DNA of 60,000 nucleotides. Source: Nymphaea colorata. Lineage: Eukaryota > Streptophyta > Magnoliopsida > Nymphaeales > Nymphaeaceae. The DNA lies in the NCBI RefSeq assembly GCF_008831285.2, contig NC_045139.1, positions 4,254,704-4,314,703 on the forward strand. Reading direction: 5' to 3'. Positions 47,185 to 59,159 of the stretch are shown here, in pieces. Under the pieces are notes generated by a model. The model saw only the letters and a program-made list of their open reading frames with translations, ran no database searches and had not been told where the DNA came from. Every line of letters starts with the position of its first letter. Within the stretch, counting starts at the first letter, position 1. Both the position numbers and the translations under genes were made by a program.

Positions 47185-47655
47185 TATGACCGAGATGTCC
47201 TCGTTCAGGATCAACACACTCGCAGTCCTCTTCTTGGACTATTACAGCAACTCAGCAGGGAATCACCTGCAGCTGAAAGATCACTAGCCGGTGAAGATGT
47301 GCTTCAATGGCCGGCTCGTTTCTCCCTGTAGGGAAGGCGGAAAATCGTGTTCTCAAGCTTGCTGGAATGCTGAGGATGTCAGTGACGTGATGGCACAGCG
47401 AGAGAGAGATCCGATGTCTGGTATGTTCAGCAGGAGTAACTAAATAGAGAGTAGTTTCTCTATGTCACAGGTACAGCACCCTGTCTCAGCCTGTCAAGAA
47501 ACAGGGCTGTCTTTGCAGGTCTCTCGATTTTGACTCAGAGCTCGGATCTTTGCATGCAGTAGCTCTTTTGAAAACTAGGAATGTCAGGAAGAGAATGGCA
47601 TCGGCCTTGCAAAAATCCGACGGTGGTATCTCCATATACGATCCATTGATCAGAG
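47185..47655 (-). other. Copia leader between primer site and gag
   Basis: Non-coding leader of about 470 bases between the primer-binding site and the gag start. Packaging and dimerisation signals would lie here, but none can be seen directly. Confidence 0.6.
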
Positions 47656-47667
47656 CTCTGATACCAT
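47656..47667 (-). other. Primer-binding site, initiator Met tRNA
   Basis: The minus strand reads TGGTATCAGAGC immediately inside the 5' LTR, the common plant copia site complementary to the 3' end of initiator-Met tRNA. Confidence 0.93.
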
Positions 47668-48144
47668 GAAAAAGAAATAGGATGGATGAAGATGATGAAC
47701 AAAAGAATTAACGTGGTTCGGAAAAAATTCCTACTTCCACGACTCAGTCATCAATTTTCATGATGATCTGGTTTCCTTAATACAGTATTTATACATTGCT
47801 ATGTCTGACTCGAATTTGAATCAGTTTCCTTGAATTTCTCCTTTGGTTTTGAATAGGAGAAATTGCCATTCTCCTGAAATCTTTCATTATTGTGAAGAGG
47901 CGTTTTCGCTGCTCGTCCGATTGGCTTTGCTTCCATAGTTGTTGCTCTTAATTTGCTGGAATTCTGTTTTATTGCTGGAGCCTTATCAAGATGCGTTTTA
48001 GTCTCTTGACGCTCATTGCTGATTTGATTTCCTGCCATCTTAGTTACACCTGATTTCCTGCAGTTGTAATCCACGCCTGATTTCCTGGAGTTATGAGCCG
48101 TTGGAGACGCACCTGAATTTTTGGAGTGAGCTGGTGCGTTATCA
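47668..48144 (-). repeat. 5' LTR of the copia element
   Basis: 477 bp, TG...CA ends. It includes the 40-base stretch missing from the other LTR. A promoter is expected but not resolved. Confidence 0.93.
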
Positions 48145-48255
48145 CCCTCCACCCCTGAACATACCCTTGAATCCACATGTTGTGGTCTCAATCAACAGCG
48201 GAATAGAAAATTTCTTGCTGAGAGGCACTAATACATGAAGCTCTAAGTGGCCACA

Positions 48256-49023
48256 TGTTAGGCTCTGTCCTAGTTTGGATCGGGTCGCTTTGCTTTGTGC
48301 TGTAATGTCTTTTTTGGGTGTGATTAGCCCTAATGCAAATCATTAGAATGTTTTGTTCTCGCGCTTAATCTCTCGTTCTCTTCCTCTCTTCCATCGTGTC
48401 GCAAGCCGACTCCAATGCCAGAATACACAGGGCCATTCAAGCTGCCATCGCCGCTGGTCTCCATGATGCCCTCCAGCCTCACCATTGTCCGCCAGGCCCA
48501 CCTGCCACACCACCTCCGCCACCCTCCAGCCGCCGGAGATTCTCTCGTAGGTACACCTGACGTCGCCCACGGCACACTGTCGGGTGCGAGACCACACATC
48601 CACCCACGAAACGGCAGCACGATGGGGGCAGTTCTGCCCGCACAACAGCTGCACGTCAATTGGGGGTTTGGGCATTTCATTCGGCACCTTCAGTGCTACC
48701 CATGCCGGTGTAAGAACAGCCATAGGTGGCGTTTTCTTGGGTAATATGTATTAGGCGCAAAGTAGTGGCAGTCCATCCTCCGCGCTGCCTAATTTTTCGT
48801 ATGGGGGAGAAGACTTAAACAGATGGAATCATGGAAGCCTATGAACATGGATTTTCTCTGCTTCAAACCTGTCTAGTTGGATCTTTAAGGTTGAACAATT
48901 CTTTGTGTGCTAAGGAATTTTGGAGACGATGAAGGTCAGCCATGCTGCCATGAATTTTGAAGAACCTGCCATCTGGTGGTTTCGATGGTTAGTATCACAG
49001 CACAGACGACCCGATCGGTAGCA
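48256..49023 (+). repeat. Left (5') LTR of the gypsy element, limits approximate
   Basis: It starts TGTTAGGC and would end CA two bases before the primer-like site. Only 48256-48403 has a counterpart in the right LTR. The GC-rich interior (48410-48740) contains an open plus-strand frame of about 109 codons that I cannot assign. Confidence 0.5.
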
Positions 49024-49025
49024 AC

Positions 49026-49037
49026 TGGTATCAGAAC
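49026..49037 (+). other. Primer-binding-like site of the gypsy element
   Basis: TGGTATCAGAAC, one base different from the initiator-Met site in the neighbouring copia element. A gag-like ATG follows immediately (49039). Confidence 0.6.
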
Positions 49038-49038
49038 C

Positions 49039-51400
49039 ATGATGGAGCCTGCTAACGCCGTTGAAGACAACGTGATGCTCGCTGCCCTTGAAGCACATCG
49101 CGTCTAGACCGAGGAGACTATTGTCGAGGTCAAACGCCGCTTAGAAATGATGGAACGAAGGTTCGTCCTTGTCTTTTTTTATGACATTTTGGTGTTTAGC
49201 ACAAACAAGGAGGGACATTTTCAGCATTTACACGCCATTCTATCTCTCTTGAGGCAGCACGTTAGGTGCACATTTGACATCCCATAAGTTACGTACCTGG
49301 GCCATGTAATCATCATGGTTTTATTGGTCTCACATGTTACTATCGACGATTTGTACGTAATTTTGGAACCATAGCAGTTCCACTAACAAAGAAGAACAAG
49401 TTTCGTTGGAGTCCTGAAGCAAAAAAGGCATTTTAAGCCAGTGGCCGAGCCAGAACAGTCCAACCTCTGAATCCGGGTAGGGCCAAACTGAATTTAAATC
49501 TAACAAATACATAGAGTGTTAAAAAATAATATTTTTTTCAACTTTTTTTTCATTAGCTAGGGTGGGGCCATGGCCTAGGCGCCCCCCCCTCCCTCCGCCC
49601 CTGGCGCCCCCCCCCCCCCCCTCCCTCCGCCCCTGTTTCAAGCTTTAAAGCAAGCGGTTACATGGCACCGGTGCTAAAAATGCCCAACTTTGAGACCCCA
49701 TTTGAAGTAAAGGCCGATGCATCCGACGTTGGCATTGGGTCTGTTTTGAGCCAAAACCAGCACCTACTCGCGTTCTTCAGTCGTGCCATGAGCTCTGCTT
49801 TGCATAGTAAATGAGCTTATGTCCGTGAGCTGATTGCTATAGTCTTAGCAGTGCAGAATTGGCCACACTATCTTTTGGGACGATATTTTGTGGCCTCATA
49901 GATCACCACAGCCTGCACTACTGTCACCAACGGTCGACTCTGTTCCCCAGGTACAAAAAAGGGTATTAAAACTGATTCGCTTTGATTTTGCGATCAAACA
50001 CCAAAAGGGTAGAGATAACCTCGCCGTAGATGGTCTGCCACGATGAGGGGAGTGGGAATCATCTGGCCATTTGTTTGCTGCAATTTCTATAGAGTGTCAG
50101 ATTTGAGATCAAATAGTCAGGCGTACGGCAATGCAAACTCGGTTCAACGCATTCGCACCAACTTGCAGGATGATCCCATGCGCACATAAGGGTATAAATG
50201 GAAGCCTCCTTATTTATACTTCTAAGATCGCATCTATATAGCCACCGACACACGGAATTACCAGGCATCTTGATAGCGCATTTCTATGATTCCAAAGATG
50301 CAGGTCACGAAGGGGTGAAAAGAGATCACCGACTGCAGACTGTTTTCTTTTGGCCAGGTATGAAACGACAGATTCGAGGTTACATCAAAGTTTATCATAT
50401 TTGCCAGCATAACAAATACGAAACACTCGGGTTACTGCAGCTGCTACCAATTCCTGAATAGATTTGGGAAAATATTTCGGTGGACTTCATCAAAGGCCTA
50501 CCCCGCTCTCACTAGAAATCAGTGGTGTTAGTGGTGGTTGACTAATTGTCAAAGTGTGCACACTTCATTGCTTTGAGTAGCCCTTTCTCAGTTAAGACTG
50601 TCACACACACCTTTCAAGAACATGTTGGGAAGCTCCATTGCATGCCTTGATTTGTAATCAGTGCCGCGACTCAGTGTTCCTTAGTGCAATTTGGATAAAG
50701 TACTTTCATTTATAGGACACAAAACTAAAGATGAGCACCACCTATCACCCACAGACAGATAGGTAAACAGATGTAGTAAATCGCTGCATTAGAAACCTAT
50801 CTCCGATGCTTCGCCGAGCAGCACTCAAAGGCTTGGGGAGCTTACTTATCATGGGCAGAACTGGCATACAATACCAGCTGGCACACTTCCACGAATACAA
50901 CACCCTTTAAGGCAGTCTATGGGAGACCACCACCTACAGTTCATCGTTACCTGCAAGGCACCGCACGAGACGACACAATGGATACACAGTTGCATTGCAG
51001 AGACGTCATCTTGAAGGACCTAAAGGCTGCAACACTGAATCAGATGGTCATACAATACAACTGTCGCCATAGAGCAGTGATGTTTCAAGAGGGTGATTGG
51101 GTGTTCTTGAAAAGGCCTCCATAGTGTACCACCAGCTTATAAGGAGGCAGACAGCAAAAGTTACTCTCTTGTTACGTGGGGTCCTACAAAATCAGCCGAC
51201 AGATTGGTAAACTTGCTTACAAGCTCCTATCTTCGGAAGGAAGCTCTATACATCCACTATTCTATGTATCCAAACTGAAGCTCTACACCAATGCTCCCAA
51301 CGGCAAAAATGTCTACTCTACTCCAATCTTAGAAGCAGCAACTGACCTTACACCTTTTCGACACATCAGTATAAGGAAGTAAAGGTAAAGGTGTTGATTG
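49039..51400 (+). pseudogene. Ty3/gypsy gag-pol remnant
   Basis: A short gag start (MMEPANAVED) runs for about 40 codons with one stop and then joins, near 49160, directly to the reverse transcriptase segment FYDILVFSTNKEGHFQHLHA, so about 2 kb or more of gag, protease and reverse transcriptase is missing. After it come YLGHVI, an [16 protein letters not shown] segment split by a hAT MITE, RNase H with [16 protein letters not shown], an integrase H2C2-like region (GHEGVKRD...VYHICQ), VDFIKGLP, AYNTSWH and GRPPPTVH, then LAYKLLSSEGSSIHPLFYVS. Many stops and frameshifts mean it cannot code. Confidence 0.8.
49439..49635. mobile_element. hAT-type MITE inserted in the gypsy pol remnant
   Basis: It starts CAGTGGCCGAGCCAG and ends CCTCCGCCCCTG, flanked by TTTTAAGC (49431-49438) and TTTCAAGC (49636-49643), an 8-bp duplication with one mismatch. 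Removing the insert restores a continuous pol reading across GCATTTCAAGCT, which confirms the limits. The 3' end is itself duplicated (GCGCCCCCCC...CCGCCCCTG twice) around long C runs. Confidence 0.85.
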
Positions 51401-51413
51401 AAGGAGAAAGAGA

Positions 51414-51654
51414 TGTTAGGCTCTGACTTATTTTAATAATGTTAAACAATTTAATTTACGTTATGTTTTGGTTATTAGTCAGTTTGGATCGGGTCCTCAA
51501 TAGATACCTGCTTTGCTTTATGTTGTAGTGTCATTTTTGGGCGTGATTAGCCCTAATGCAAATCATCAGAATGTTTTGTTCTCTCTCTTAATGTTTTGTT
51601 CTCTCTCTTAATCTCTCCTTCTCTTTCGTTCTCTTCCTCTCTTCCATTGTGCCA
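51414..51654 (+). repeat. Right (3') LTR of the gypsy element, probably truncated
   Basis: Starts TGTTAGGC after a purine-rich tract. It carries about 60 bases near its start that are missing from the left LTR, and a local duplication of TTTTGTTCTCTCTCTTAAT. Confidence 0.6.
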
Positions 51655-51699
51655 GTCCCTTAAACCTTGGAGGCTATTACAACCAACTTATAAACAATT

Positions 51700-52960
51700 A
51701 AATATCCCTAAGGCATTAATACATGAATAAATAAGGTTATGTGGGGCAATTGTCACATGTGCCTTTGCTAGCGGTCTCAACCATAATGTTTCGCCTTTAT
51801 CATGTCATCCAGATTAGGATGACTTACGTTTGAAACTTACTAGTAATTTAGACATGTTTCTTGGGAGAGATGAATGCCAACACTATGCATGTGGGCATTG
51901 CGTGTCGCCAGCCAGACTGCAGAAAGGCCGAAAACTGATGGAAAATTTTTCCAAAATTATGAAGGAATCAGTGGTGAGAGACATTGGGATTGGCGCCTAT
52001 CAAAAGTATGGTATCGTGATAACTTAAAAGTTAGATAGATTGCTCGCAGCAAACCTGTGCGGGTGACTCAGCAGTGCTCTTGCAGTCAAAAAATGTTGGC
52101 TCCGCCATTGCAAAGAATCATTCAAAAAAACATGTACATCAAAACTTTTGGAAGAATCTCAATCTAGCTTGTACGGTAACGTCCTGTCATGGCCATACTT
52201 CACTTGGAAGGCTGCAATTCATGTCCTCCCACAAATGGAATAACCGGCGACATGGCTAACCATTATCAGAAAGAATAATTCTTTCATTGCCCCAATGGAG
52301 CTTGATCTCCATCGATGTTTGGTTGCTTGCAGTTGCAGAATGAATCTCATGTCGTAGACAGTGAAGATAAAAAGATTTGATCGAGCCACCATTCCTACAG
52401 TGAAGAATAAAGATCAACCTGAGAAGCATTGGCTTTTTGGTGGTGATCATTCATTTTCTGTCATGTCGGTAGGGGATAAAGCTGGTCATCATCACCCTCG
52501 ATGCTCGCTCTCAAGTCGTTTGGTTTACTTTTTGGGAGTATCTGACTTTAGTTTAAACAAGGGGCGTTTTTCACAAAAGCATCTTCATTTTTTGTTTATT
52601 ACAGAAAGGTGGCTGTGACATGTAACTTTTGCAAATTAGTGCTGCTGACCTTTTGCTTTATTATTGCTGATAGGTCTATGTGACGTATACAAAGGTGCAT
52701 GTTAGACTTAACTTTATTCCTTGAAGCCCGCTCCACCGATCGGATATTCCATAAAACATCAAGGATAGTACTCCCAACTTTCACTTTCTTGGCTTTCACA
52801 AAACATAGAAGATTCCGGTTCCGAATTTGGGTTTTATTTGTTACTTCCTTTTTATTCGAATCCAGATCTGAGAGATCCGCTTTAGTTTATAGAAAGGTGT
52901 TAAGGCTCATTGGTAATCGCAAACCAATTGAAGGAAACCCTTAATTTGCCTTTTTTCTTC
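51700..52960. repeat. Dispersed repeat, copy 2
   Basis: Blocks matching 23330-23400 and 23840-24490: CTAATACATGAA-type sequence, ACATCAAAACTTTTGGAAGA, TAATCTAGCTTGTACGG-like, GATGAATCTCATGTCGT, TAACTTTTGCAAATTAGTGC and AAGGCTCATT. A hAT MITE interrupts it at 51969. The left part of this copy lies beyond the gypsy and copia insertions (42390-42450 and 48165-48255). Confidence 0.6.
51969..52110. mobile_element. hAT-type MITE with pre-insertion site present in the window
   Basis: It starts CAGTGGTGAGAGAC and ends GGCTCCGCCATTG; the ends are inverted repeats. The flanks GAAGGAAT and CAAAGAAT match at six of eight bases. The paralogous repeat copy reads CAAAGAAT at 23897-23904 with no insert. Non-coding, 142 bp. 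Confidence 0.75.
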
Positions 52961-54929
52961 CCCCTTTTTTTTTCCTTTACAGTATTTATGGAGTTTTTCG
53001 TAGTTTAGTTTAGGCGTTGAACATGAGTTAGAGGAGAAGTTTGTCTTCCCCACTGCATCACATCCAAACACGGTGTTAATTGTACACACATTTAGTGTCA
53101 TTTTAGCAAAACAGTATGGTTTGTTTGCAAAAGGTTATGTTAATATACTTGGGGGCAATTCAGGAACACATTTTAACCTTTTTACGTTGTTAAAGGAACG
53201 GATAAAAAGTCGGAATCTTACTGTGGGTGTGTGAACGGTTGAGCAAGGACGTGAGACTTTTCATCCACTTTTGGCTGTATTGGACTTATGCATTTAATTG
53301 GTCTGAATGTGGTCGCTGGATCTACCAGCTTGGCACCATAGGTCCTGTCTTCCCTATAAATTAGGCTGCACGTCATTGTAGTTGGTTGTGGGTCATATCA
53401 TGGCTTCCTTCCACCCCTTTCATTTTGTCCCTAAAGCAAAAGTTACCTGGTGCAAAACATATTTACTAAGAAAATTGAACACTTTTCGATTAATTAAAAT
53501 TTCGTTATCAATTAAAAGAACCATATAATTCTGTGATTTTCTTATTACAATCTCACTTGCAATTGTTAGATGAAAACTTATCTTGACAGGCAGTTTGACA
53601 AGAAGAACGTTATGAAATATGTTCGTAAAGCACATGGCCAAAGGATACCTTGTTCTTGTTCTAAAAAACAGTGGGTGGTAATGAAAAATATTTTTAAATC
53701 TCATACTCAGTCATTATACTGAAAGTCACTACCTTTACTGAATAAATAGCAATTCATGAGCTCATGATTAGGACTTGAGAACCCTTGTTGGTGAATTTCC
53801 AAAATCTTAAGAAGTCTTTTGGCAGTAGGGTTCATGAAATAAAAATTGTTCATGAAATAAAAATTTTAGTGTTTGATAAATCTCCAATAGATTCATGTTC
53901 ATGTCTCTTCTGCCAAACAATCCCTTAGCAATTAATTTTGGAACAAAAATTCTCTCTTACCATCTACAGTCATCCCCGCATGCAAACTAAGCAACCAAAA
54001 ATATGTAAACAATGTCAATTTTTGAGTGGCTTGTTTGACCCAAATCCATTTAGTCAATTCCGTAGATAGAAACGGGTTTGAATCCTACTACTCAAACACA
54101 GGCTTGGCATATCATGTTGATTGAATTTGAATATTTCAACACCCAATAAGAATCCAACACGATTACAATTGGCTTCAAAACTTCATGCCAAAATCTAAAT
54201 CAGAGTTCAAATTCAATTAATTAAGGAAGATGTTATTGAGTGAAGTCTATTATTCAAAAACGGTTACAACCCACAAATCCAAACTCCTTACATCCATTAT
54301 CCAAACCACCCTGCTAGGGGAGGAGCACTATACTCTCCTCCCTTTTTTCAAACATCAATTTATACAAAAGAATTAACAAAACTAATTAAGCATATATCCT
54401 CAAGGAGGTTGTCACAATATATGGGTGGGGGCCGGAATGCAAATAGTCTCTGTTTCGAACTCTAGTGGCATCAACTCTCTCTGCTGCAGAAAGAGAAGCA
54501 CCAATATGTAAGTTGAAGTATTTTAAGAGCATCACCTTCGGGCATTAAAGCCAACCATGGACCTTAACATAGAAGGAGGAAAGAGGATGCACTTGAGCAG
54601 TGAGATTTCCTCTCGCTCATTCAAAAAATAAATTAAGCAGAAACAAAGTCAAAAGGTAGCCACGACAAAACCAAACACACACAGCAAACATCCCTCGCTA
54701 GCTCTATGATATAACTACTAGCACCCATCTCCCTTAGCCTATCGTTCAGAAATGAGTGAAACACTTCCACACATCTAAACTTGATCCTTCGAGCAATTCA
54801 CACATTAAATATTGGTGGTCAATCATCCTATTGTTTCGGCCTTGGCATATATGCTTGACACCTCTAAAGTCCATAGCCAAGCGAGTATCATTATAAATAC
54901 ATCTTTTGTGATGGTTTTCAATGACACGA

Positions 54930-54993
<64 letters not shown>

Positions 54994-57128
54994 AGAAGTA
55001 ATTGGAAGGCATCTCAATGGCGTTTGAAAAATAAATAAATAAAGCAAGGTCTAGCAGAATGTAAGGTATTTCATTTGCTTTGGAACAAGATGCATGCATT
55101 TCTGGTCCTTGTTTGACAGTTAATAAATGACAAAAAAGGGCTAAAATTAAATGTAGGCCCACTTTGAGATTATGGCTAAAGAATACAAACACAGATAAAT
55201 CAAACATTGGTTCTGAGAAATGAAACAAAGATTCAAGATCAGATTTGCCTGTAATGACTAAGTAGCGATGTCCGAGTAAAATAGGTTAAGTTAAGAATGG
55301 ATTCAAACAATTATCAAACAAAAAACTAAGCTATTGACAGCCCCAGTCTATTTTTTTATGAAAAGCCATAAGACTCTAACTATTTGGTCCACGAAGCAGT
55401 ACTATAAAAATCAGATTATGATCGAATCAACGAATTTGGCGATCCAGCTGATTCGGTAAAGTTATTACTACAATTATTTTTTGAAGTCAATGAAAAATAT
55501 GTAAGAACAGTTGAAAGTAAGAAAAACCTTCAGCGTTTGATTACTCAGTTTAAAATTCATGAATCTGATGTGCATCTGACATGGTATGTATTTACTGACG
55601 TGGCAAAAGGTTCACAGAAAAATTCATGGTTCATCAAATTAAGGATCTTATGTCAGACCTAAGACCCACACTTAAACATTCATATTTTACTTTTTTGCAT
55701 TGAAAAAAAATCTGACTTATATTGTAACTTTGAACCATGATTTTTGGATCCTGAAGATTTTAGATCAGGGGAAATCAAACTCCCTCCTTATCTTACCTCT
55801 TCTAATCAGCAAATGAGGCCTGCCAGGAAATTTTCCAATCTGACCTTGTTGAAAAGGAATGTTCTATATATGGAAACGAGACATGGGATATATGGAGGAA
55901 AATGGTTTTTCGTTAATGCTGGGCTGCACTGTATTTCCTGCTTGTCTTTGTCACACTCAACCAAGAAAATCTGCCATATTCTTGGCAGATATGTTGGTCT
56001 CTATATTTTGATAGGCAAGTATGGAAGAAAGAAATGAGGCCTAAGTGAAAACGGACAAAAGTAACAGACAAAGCTATAGTCCAAGTTTTCTTGCCCACTC
56101 TCATAGTTCGAGGCACTTTGGTATCCAGTATGAAGAGTTTTCTCCACTTCCCCTTCTCCTTTTTGTATTGGTAACGTGTATATGTGATCCAAGAAAAGGG
56201 AAAATTCTTCTCTTTTTCATTGGATAAGCAAACAGACAAAGGATCGTTTTTCTTATCTTGATACATTTGAGGTGATGGGATTTTTTTTATATCGCTTAAA
56301 TTATTTTCCACTTCAGCCGAACCAAAGAACAAAGAAGTAGAAAAGTGCCTTACAACACAAGTTGGTCTAGAATTTTCCACCTGATATCCTTAGTGTTCGC
56401 TGTCTAAATTAGTCTCACCTCTCCCTCCTTTTAAACAAGCTTTCTGGCAAGATGCTTCTGGGGTGTTTAGATAAAGGAATACTATATGAGTGTCTCATGA
56501 ATCTGCCTCAAAATTTAGATAGATTCATGAAACATTGAGTTTTGTATTAAATGTACCTGCAAAATCTATCAAGCATATTCACAGAACACTCTCAAAGTGT
56601 TATTGGTCCAAACACCCTCTTTAGGAACTTGTGCCAGTCTATATTTGAAATTCCACAATAATTTTTTTCCAACACTGGACTTGAAATAAACTCTGAGTTG
56701 GGATAACAAATCAAGAAAGCTACAATTTTTTCGAATGATATGATTTTTTTGAGATGCACCACAGGCCGGTAGTCCCATGATGTTACTTATTTTTTCATCC
56801 TTTCCCTTTTGCAGGGAGACAAAAAATGCTTTGAGTTCCATTAGACTAATGAGTCATTTTCACATAGCTTGTCTTTTTCAATAATTTGTTCCAAATTTGG
56901 TGAGAAAAGAAGCCCCTTATCTTGCCAACTTATCTTTTCCTGTCGGAAAGTTTTTTTGTTTCTAAATGCCGGTGTCTCGACTGCCAAGGCCTACGAAGGT
57001 AACACTAAGAAGTTCATCATCATAGTGACAAAACTCCAGACTTATCTAAAGCCTTCAAATCAACAACCCACCATTCCTATGCTGCCACCTACTCAAAGAA
57101 ACAGATCAAAAAGAACAAAGAATCAAAA
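52960..57128. other. Long non-coding stretch
   Basis: No supported gene over about 4 kb. The minus-strand frame at 53420-53704 faintly recalls a copia Gag-pre-integrase region but lacks diagnostic motifs. 54280-54790 and 55700-56400 have more balanced composition without recognisable exons. A TA microsatellite lies at 54935-54990. Confidence 0.4.
54935..54990. repeat. (TA)n microsatellite
   Basis: About 28 TA units. Confidence 0.97.
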
Positions 57129-57137
57129 TATATAAGC

Positions 57138-57409
57138 TAAGTCACACGGGTGCAGGTGCAGGTGTAGGTGTGGCCCGACATGGCACCCAACTCGGTCAAA
57201 CCGAATCTGTGTGCTGCTGATGGCACCAGTTCTTCTTTTCACTTGTTTTATTTTCATTTTTTTTCTTTTCCTTATCTTTCTCTCTTCCTTTTTTTCCTCT
57301 TCTCTCTCTCCTCCACTATTTTACTTAATAAAATTTTGAATTTTGTATGACATTAAGGTAACGTTGATAAAAAAAGTTTAAAAATATAGACAAATAAAAT
57401 TACTTATAT

Positions 57410-57468
<59 letters not shown>

Positions 57469-57583
57469 TATTTACATTTATATGCTCTCGCTACACCTAC
57501 ACCCTTTTTTTTTAAACTTGTTGTATCCCGCAATGGCACCGGCACCAACACCAGCATCTGCATCTCGCACCCATGTGACATAG
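57138..57583. mobile_element. Mutator-like MITE with 9-bp target duplication
   Basis: The left end is TAAGTCACACGGGTGCAGGT and the right end, reverse-complemented, is CTATGTCACATGGGTGCGAG. The inverted repeats extend about 45 bases through GGTGTAGGTGTGGC / GGTGTTGGTGCCGG. Both flanks are TATATAAGC (57129-57137 and 57584-57592), a perfect 9-bp duplication as made by Mutator-like elements. The interior is AT-rich and includes a (TA)n tract at 57413-57465. Non-coding, 446 bp. Confidence 0.75.
57413..57465. repeat. (TA)n microsatellite inside the Mutator-like MITE
   Basis: About 26 TA units. Confidence 0.97.
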
Positions 57584-57599
57584 TATATAAGCGTATGTT

Positions 57600-58567
57600 T
57601 TGATAAGAGGAAAGAAAATCCTATTGTGTTGGAAAATCCTATTATGTAATCCCTCCTCATGTCCTCCTTTCCTTTGCCCATAACCCAAGTCTAGGGCTTC
57701 ATGAGCCTTGTTGAAGTGCAACATACCTTGGTCTTGTAACCATATTCTTCTCCACATTGTATGCATAACTTTCACAAATCAAACTGGTGTTTGTTTTTTC
57801 CCACATCACCAGCCCGACCAGCTACACTATAGCCCCTTGGGGCAATACGTAAGCATAAGAACATATTCATCAAGATGCATCTAACACATAGACAAATGAT
57901 GCTGTCGAATTTTTCATCTAGAATCTCTTTGGTTTTCACAAAAGAGGCGTTCCAACCAAAAGTCACTTTCTTGCTATAGTGGAGTACCCACCACATGTAT
58001 ATCTTGACAAGTCAATTTAGGGTATTCAAGAATCCACACAGATGTGTATAAAAAAATATCTGGTGACAAGGCATCACCAATAAAAAGGCAATGAAAAAAA
58101 AAAGGCATAAAAGAAAAAATAGCATGCAAAACAAGAACAAAAAACATAAAGAATAGGAACCAGAACAAAAACAAAAGCAATAGGAGGAGGAGGAGAGAGA
58201 GAGCTAGTCAGAAGCAAATGTCATCTTGCGGCCAATACGAAGGGCGAGAGAAAGAGAGAGAGAGAGAGAGATATTTCATTCAATGAATTAAAAAGCTTGC
58301 CACATTTACTGAAACCTTCATGCATGGAACAATTTTAATCAAGGATGAGACATAGATGGTTCATTCTGGTGGGCCATGGCTTATCTTCTAGAGCGTAAAC
58401 AAAGTTTACCCTTTCCCAAGCCACTCTGTATGCATAGCAAGATCCAAACATGTGGCATCTTACAATGTTTTCCTTCAAACTAGCAGTCAAGCTGCACTCT
58501 TTGTGTCCACGACTATCGATCTTTGCACAAGACCCTTTCTCCCAAACCCATCCAATTTTGAACCAGA

Positions 58568-58601
<34 letters not shown>

Positions 58602-59025
58602 GTGTGTACGTGTGTGCCAAATTTATAGTCACATACGTGTCCTGGGACAGAGCCATCTTATCTAGACTTCGGGAAGATGACAAAAGAAATTGAACGAGCA
58701 TGTAACTTACAGTTTGTCCACATATACTTTACACCTATAAAGCCTATGTTTGATCATGGAGCTAGTTGGTAGTCGCTGACGCTACTAAAAAACTTCGAGG
58801 GAAATTCGATAATTGCTTGAAAACCAAAACTTCGGGATATTTTAGTACCAAAAAGAGTCGCATTCGCTTGGTTAAGAGGTTGGTTAATTCTCTATAGATC
58901 CTCAAATTAAACGACGTAGGTGAGTGCACTCAGTGGGCACTCGTGAAATATGTTATAAAGTTGATGAACATTACAAACTTCAAAATTCAATTGTCAGGTG
59001 GTTGAGAACAGTACTCCCTTATACC
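57600..59025. other. Non-coding DNA with GA and CT tracts
   Basis: No supported gene. GA runs at 58192-58202 and 58246-58270; a CT run at 58570-58598. Short frames on both strands are low-complexity or lack splice context. Confidence 0.4.
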
Positions 59026-59157
<132 letters not shown>

Positions 59158-59159
59158 TA

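Larger units (their letters stand above)
42639..48144 (-). mobile_element. Ty1/copia LTR retrotransposon, nearly complete
   Basis: The element is 5.5 kb, on the minus strand, with two LTRs (42639-43075 and 47668-48144) that both start TGAAAAAG and end TTATCA. It is flanked by the 5-bp target duplication CCCTC (42634-42638 and 48145-48149). The primer site and polypurine tract are in the expected places. A single gag-pol frame covers the interior, broken by three stops. By eye the LTRs differ by six substitutions (all transitions) over about 419 aligned bases plus one 40-base deletion, so insertion was recent in evolutionary terms. The gag knuckle CQICGLNNHNAFKCY suggests the Ale/Retrofit lineage, a tentative assignment. 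Confidence 0.95.
48256..51654 (+). mobile_element. Degraded Ty3/gypsy LTR retrotransposon with a large internal deletion
   Basis: Both ends carry related sequence starting TGTTAGGCTCTG (48256 and 51414), with shared blocks TTTGGATCGGGTC, GTGATTAGCCCTAATGCAAA and TTCTCTTCCTCTCTTCCAT. Similarity is lost after 48403 on the left and 51654 on the right. The primer-like site TGGTATCAGAAC lies at 49026, suggesting the left LTR extends to about 49023 and the right LTR is truncated. A purine-rich tract (GAAGGAGAAAGAGA) precedes the right LTR. Gag, protease and most of reverse transcriptase are deleted. A hAT MITE sits in the remaining pol. No target duplication was found. Confidence 0.75.

Noticed and set aside
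48343-48744. Overlapping frames of 109-126 codons in the gypsy left LTR
   Set aside because: Open on both strands in a GC-rich LTR, with no domain and no counterpart in the right LTR; not enough to call a gene.
53420-53704. Minus-strand frame faintly like a copia Gag-pre-integrase region
   Set aside because: No catalytic or zinc-binding motif and no LTR nearby; the resemblance is too weak.
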